15,345 nucleotides of DNA, taken from DRGT01 sp022567895 (GTDB taxonomy: Archaea > Thermoproteota > Nitrososphaeria > Nitrososphaerales > Nitrosopumilaceae). The position numbers were made by a program, and so were the translations under genes. The stretch's first letter is position 1. The number at the start of each line of letters is the position of its first letter. The notes beneath the pieces were generated by a model that saw only the letters and a program-made list of their open reading frames with translations, was not told the origin of the DNA and did not search any database. Shown here in pieces: positions 13,819 to 15,345 of this stretch. Where the stretch lies: positions 1 through 15,345 of the forward strand of contig JADFGC010000028.1 in NCBI GenBank assembly GCA_022567895.1, written 5' to 3'.

Positions 13819-13849
13819 GTAAGTTTCAAAAAATTTCGATCCCAAAAAA

Positions 13850-13873
13850 TTGAAAAAACTCCAAGTTTTTTTC
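13850..13873. promoter_or_regulatory. Inverted repeat in the fbp-tuf divergent promoter region
   Basis: TTGAAAAAACT and AGTTTTTTTCAA form an 11-bp inverted repeat with one bulged T around a 3-nt centre. It lies between the two divergent TATA-like boxes, so it could be an upstream activation or operator site for either gene. It is A/T-run rich and may instead be intrinsically bent DNA. Confidence 0.3.
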
Positions 13874-13888
13874 AAAAAATCGGAAAGG

Positions 13889-13896
13889 TAATTAAT
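13889..13896 (+). promoter_or_regulatory. TATA-like box of tuf
   Basis: TAATTAAT is centred about 26 nt before the ATG at 13918, implying a leaderless mRNA for the first gene of this translation operon. Confidence 0.45.
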
Positions 13897-13917
13897 CCCC
13901 CTGACTAGCAATTCGAT

Positions 13918-15216
13918 ATGGCAAATAAAGACCACCTAAACTTGATAATTACAGGTCATATTGATAATGGAAAGTCCACAACCATGGGTCACTTTCTCAT
14001 GGACATGGGCATAATTGATGAAAGAACCATCGCTCAGCACGCCGAAGAGTCCGAAAAAATTGGAAAAGGTGACACCTTCAAGTACGCTTGGGTTTTGGAT
14101 AATATTAAAGATGAACGAGAAAGAGGCATTACAATAGATCTCGCTTTTCAAAAATTTGAAACTCCTAAATTCTTTTTCACATTAATTGATGCTCCAGGGC
14201 ATCGTGACTTTATCAAAAATATGATTACAGGCGCATCAGAGGCGGATTGCGCAGTTTTGGTACTTTCTGCAAAAGAAGGTGAAACAGATACTGCCGTCGC
14301 TCCAGGCGGTCAGGCAAGAGAACACGCATTTTTGCTAAAAACATTGGGTGTAAACCAACTTATTGTTGCTATCAACAAAATGGATACCAGCAATTATTCT
14401 GAAGATGCTTTTAACAACGCAAAAGAAAAGGGTGAAAAACTCATCAAATCAGTTGGTTACAAAGTAGACACCGTACCTATCATTCCAGTTTCAGGTTGGA
14501 AAGGTGACAACCTAGTAAAGAAATCAGAAAACATGCCTTGGTGGAAAGGAAAAACACTTCTTGAAACATTTGATGACTTTATACTTCCTGAAAAACCAAC
14601 AGGAAAACCACTTCGTGTTCCAATTCAAGATGTTTATTCAATTACTGGTGTTGGAACAGTACCAGTAGGTCGTGTAGAAACTGGTACAATGAAACCTAAT
14701 GATAAAATTATTATAATGCCCTCTGGCGCAGTTGGTGAAATAAAGTCAATTGAAACACATCACCAAGAAATGCCATCTGCATCCGCCGGTGACAACATTG
14801 GTTTTAACTTGAGGGGTATTGAGAAGAAAGACATCAAGAGAGGTGATGTCATGGGAACGCCTGACGCCCCACCAAAAGTTGCAAAAGAATTCAAAGCACA
14901 AATTATAATTATACATCACCCAACTGCTATTGCACCTGGTTACACTCCTGTAATGCACTGTCACACTGCACAAGTCGCAGCAACCATTACGGCGTTTGAA
15001 GCAAAAATTAATCCTGCAAGTGGTGCAGTAGAAGAACAAAATCCAAAATTCCTTAAAGTTGGAGATTCTGCAATAGTAACTATTCGACCAGTAAGACCAA
15101 CTCCTATTGAAACATTCCAAGAATTTCCAGAGATGGGAAGATTTGCACTACGAGATATGGGTGCAACAATAGCAGCTGGAATCGTTAAAGAAGTTACTGA
15201 AGAATACAAACTATAG
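13918..15216 (+). CDS. tuf: Translation elongation factor aEF-1A (EF-Tu homologue)
   Basis: This GTPase delivers aminoacyl-tRNA to the ribosome. At 432 residues it is full length for archaeal EF-1A. The GTP-binding domain has the P-loop GHIDNGKST (13-21), DAPG (91-94), NKMD (153-156) and the SGWKGDN segment with its serine of the G5 loop. Domains 2 and 3 follow (about 230-430), ending FALRDMGATIAAGIVKEV. The usual histidine in GHxDHGKS is N17 here. The ATG at 13918 begins exactly where the family does, 26 nt after a TATA-like box. The rpsJ start is only 10 nt past its stop, the classical EF-1A-uS10 order. Confidence 0.98.
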   Translation: MANKDHLNLIITGHIDNGKSTTMGHFLMDMGIIDERTIAQHAEESEKIGKGDTFKYAWVLDNIKDERERGITIDLAFQKFETPKFFFTLIDAPGHRDFIKNMITGASEADCAVLVLSAKEGETDTAVAPGGQAREHAFLLKTLGVNQLIVAINKMDTSNYSEDAFNNAKEKGEKLIKSVGYKVDTVPIIPVSGWKGDNLVKKSENMPWWKGKTLLETFDDFILPEKPTGKPLRVPIQDVYSITGVGTVPVGRVETGTMKPNDKIIIMPSGAVGEIKSIETHHQEMPSASAGDNIGFNLRGIEKKDIKRGDVMGTPDAPPKVAKEFKAQIIIIHHPTAIAPGYTPVMHCHTAQVAATITAFEAKINPASGAVEEQNPKFLKVGDSAIVTIRPVRPTPIETFQEFPEMGRFALRDMGATIAAGIVKEVTEEYKL

Positions 15217-15226
15217 GGAAGAGTAG

Positions 15227-15345
15227 ATGACTCAATCTGCTCGAATCAAATTAACTAGCACCAATCTGCCCAAATTAGATGACGTTTGTGACGAAATTAT
15301 GGGAATAGGAAAAAAAACTGGTGTTAAAATTAAAGGCCCAACCCC
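15227..15345 (+). CDS. rpsJ: 30S ribosomal protein uS10, N-terminal part (runs off window)
   Basis: The ATG at 15227 opens a frame to the end of the window, reading MTQSARIKLTSTNLPKLDDV and then a segment ending KTGVKIKGPTP. This matches the N-terminal half of archaeal uS10 (small-subunit head protein): the RIKLTSTN strand, the helix with VCDEI, and the GVKIKGPTPLP loop start. It lies 10 nt after tuf, and GGGAAGAG just before the ATG may act as a ribosome-binding site. The C-terminal half, roughly 60 residues, lies beyond the window. Confidence 0.92.
   Translation, partial: MTQSARIKLTSTNLPKLDDVCDEIMGIGKKTGVKIKGPT

Noticed and set aside
1..15345. CRISPR arrays, insertion sequences, prophage or integrase genes
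   Set aside because: No regularly spaced repeats, transposase or integrase motifs were seen; the only dispersed repeat is the 30-nt pair.

Overview
The window looks like the chromosome of an ammonia-oxidising thaumarchaeon (Nitrosopumilus/Nitrosarchaeum type). The evidence is AT-rich DNA, archaeal aEF-1A followed by uS10, an archaeal bifunctional FBP aldolase/phosphatase, an ATP-dependent DNA ligase, a tRNA-splicing endonuclease, a PIN-ATPase-KH protein, and small proteins of a kind restricted to this lineage. Most genes that open a transcription unit have a TATA-like box centred about 26-27 nt before the start codon, so leaderless mRNAs are likely; this also guided several start choices. The genus is an inference from gene content.

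Left part (1-4809). The end of a histidine phosphotransfer (Hpt) protein, a CheY-like receiver and a PIN-ATPase-KH protein run on the + strand. A convergent MntR/DtxR-type regulator overlaps the last of these. Next come a small hypothetical membrane protein, an exported DUF192 protein and a TauE/SafE permease, all on +.

Middle (4851-10349). A tandem short-chain dehydrogenase resembling one half of Chloroflexus-type malonyl-CoA reductase is on the - strand, but two residues of its SDR tetrad are replaced. It diverges from a pair of small hypothetical genes on +. A - strand operon follows: DNA ligase, PhoU-like DUF47 protein and tRNA-splicing endonuclease.

Intergenic region 10350-10867 has no ORF but is unusually structured. 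Its best element is a predicted 100-nt - strand RNA at 10469-10568. It has a perfect 10-bp closing stem, an internal three-way junction, a TATA-like box 26 nt before the stem and a U-rich tract right after it. I do not recognise the family. Two weaker folded elements, at 10608-10682 and 10737-10829, lie beside it. This is the best candidate in the window for something undescribed.

Right part (10868-15345). A stand-alone double RAM-domain (Lrp/AsnC ligand-binding) protein, two hypothetical genes flanked by a 30-nt repeat, and FBP aldolase/phosphatase are all on -. The last diverges from the tuf-rpsJ translation operon on +, which runs off the end of the window.
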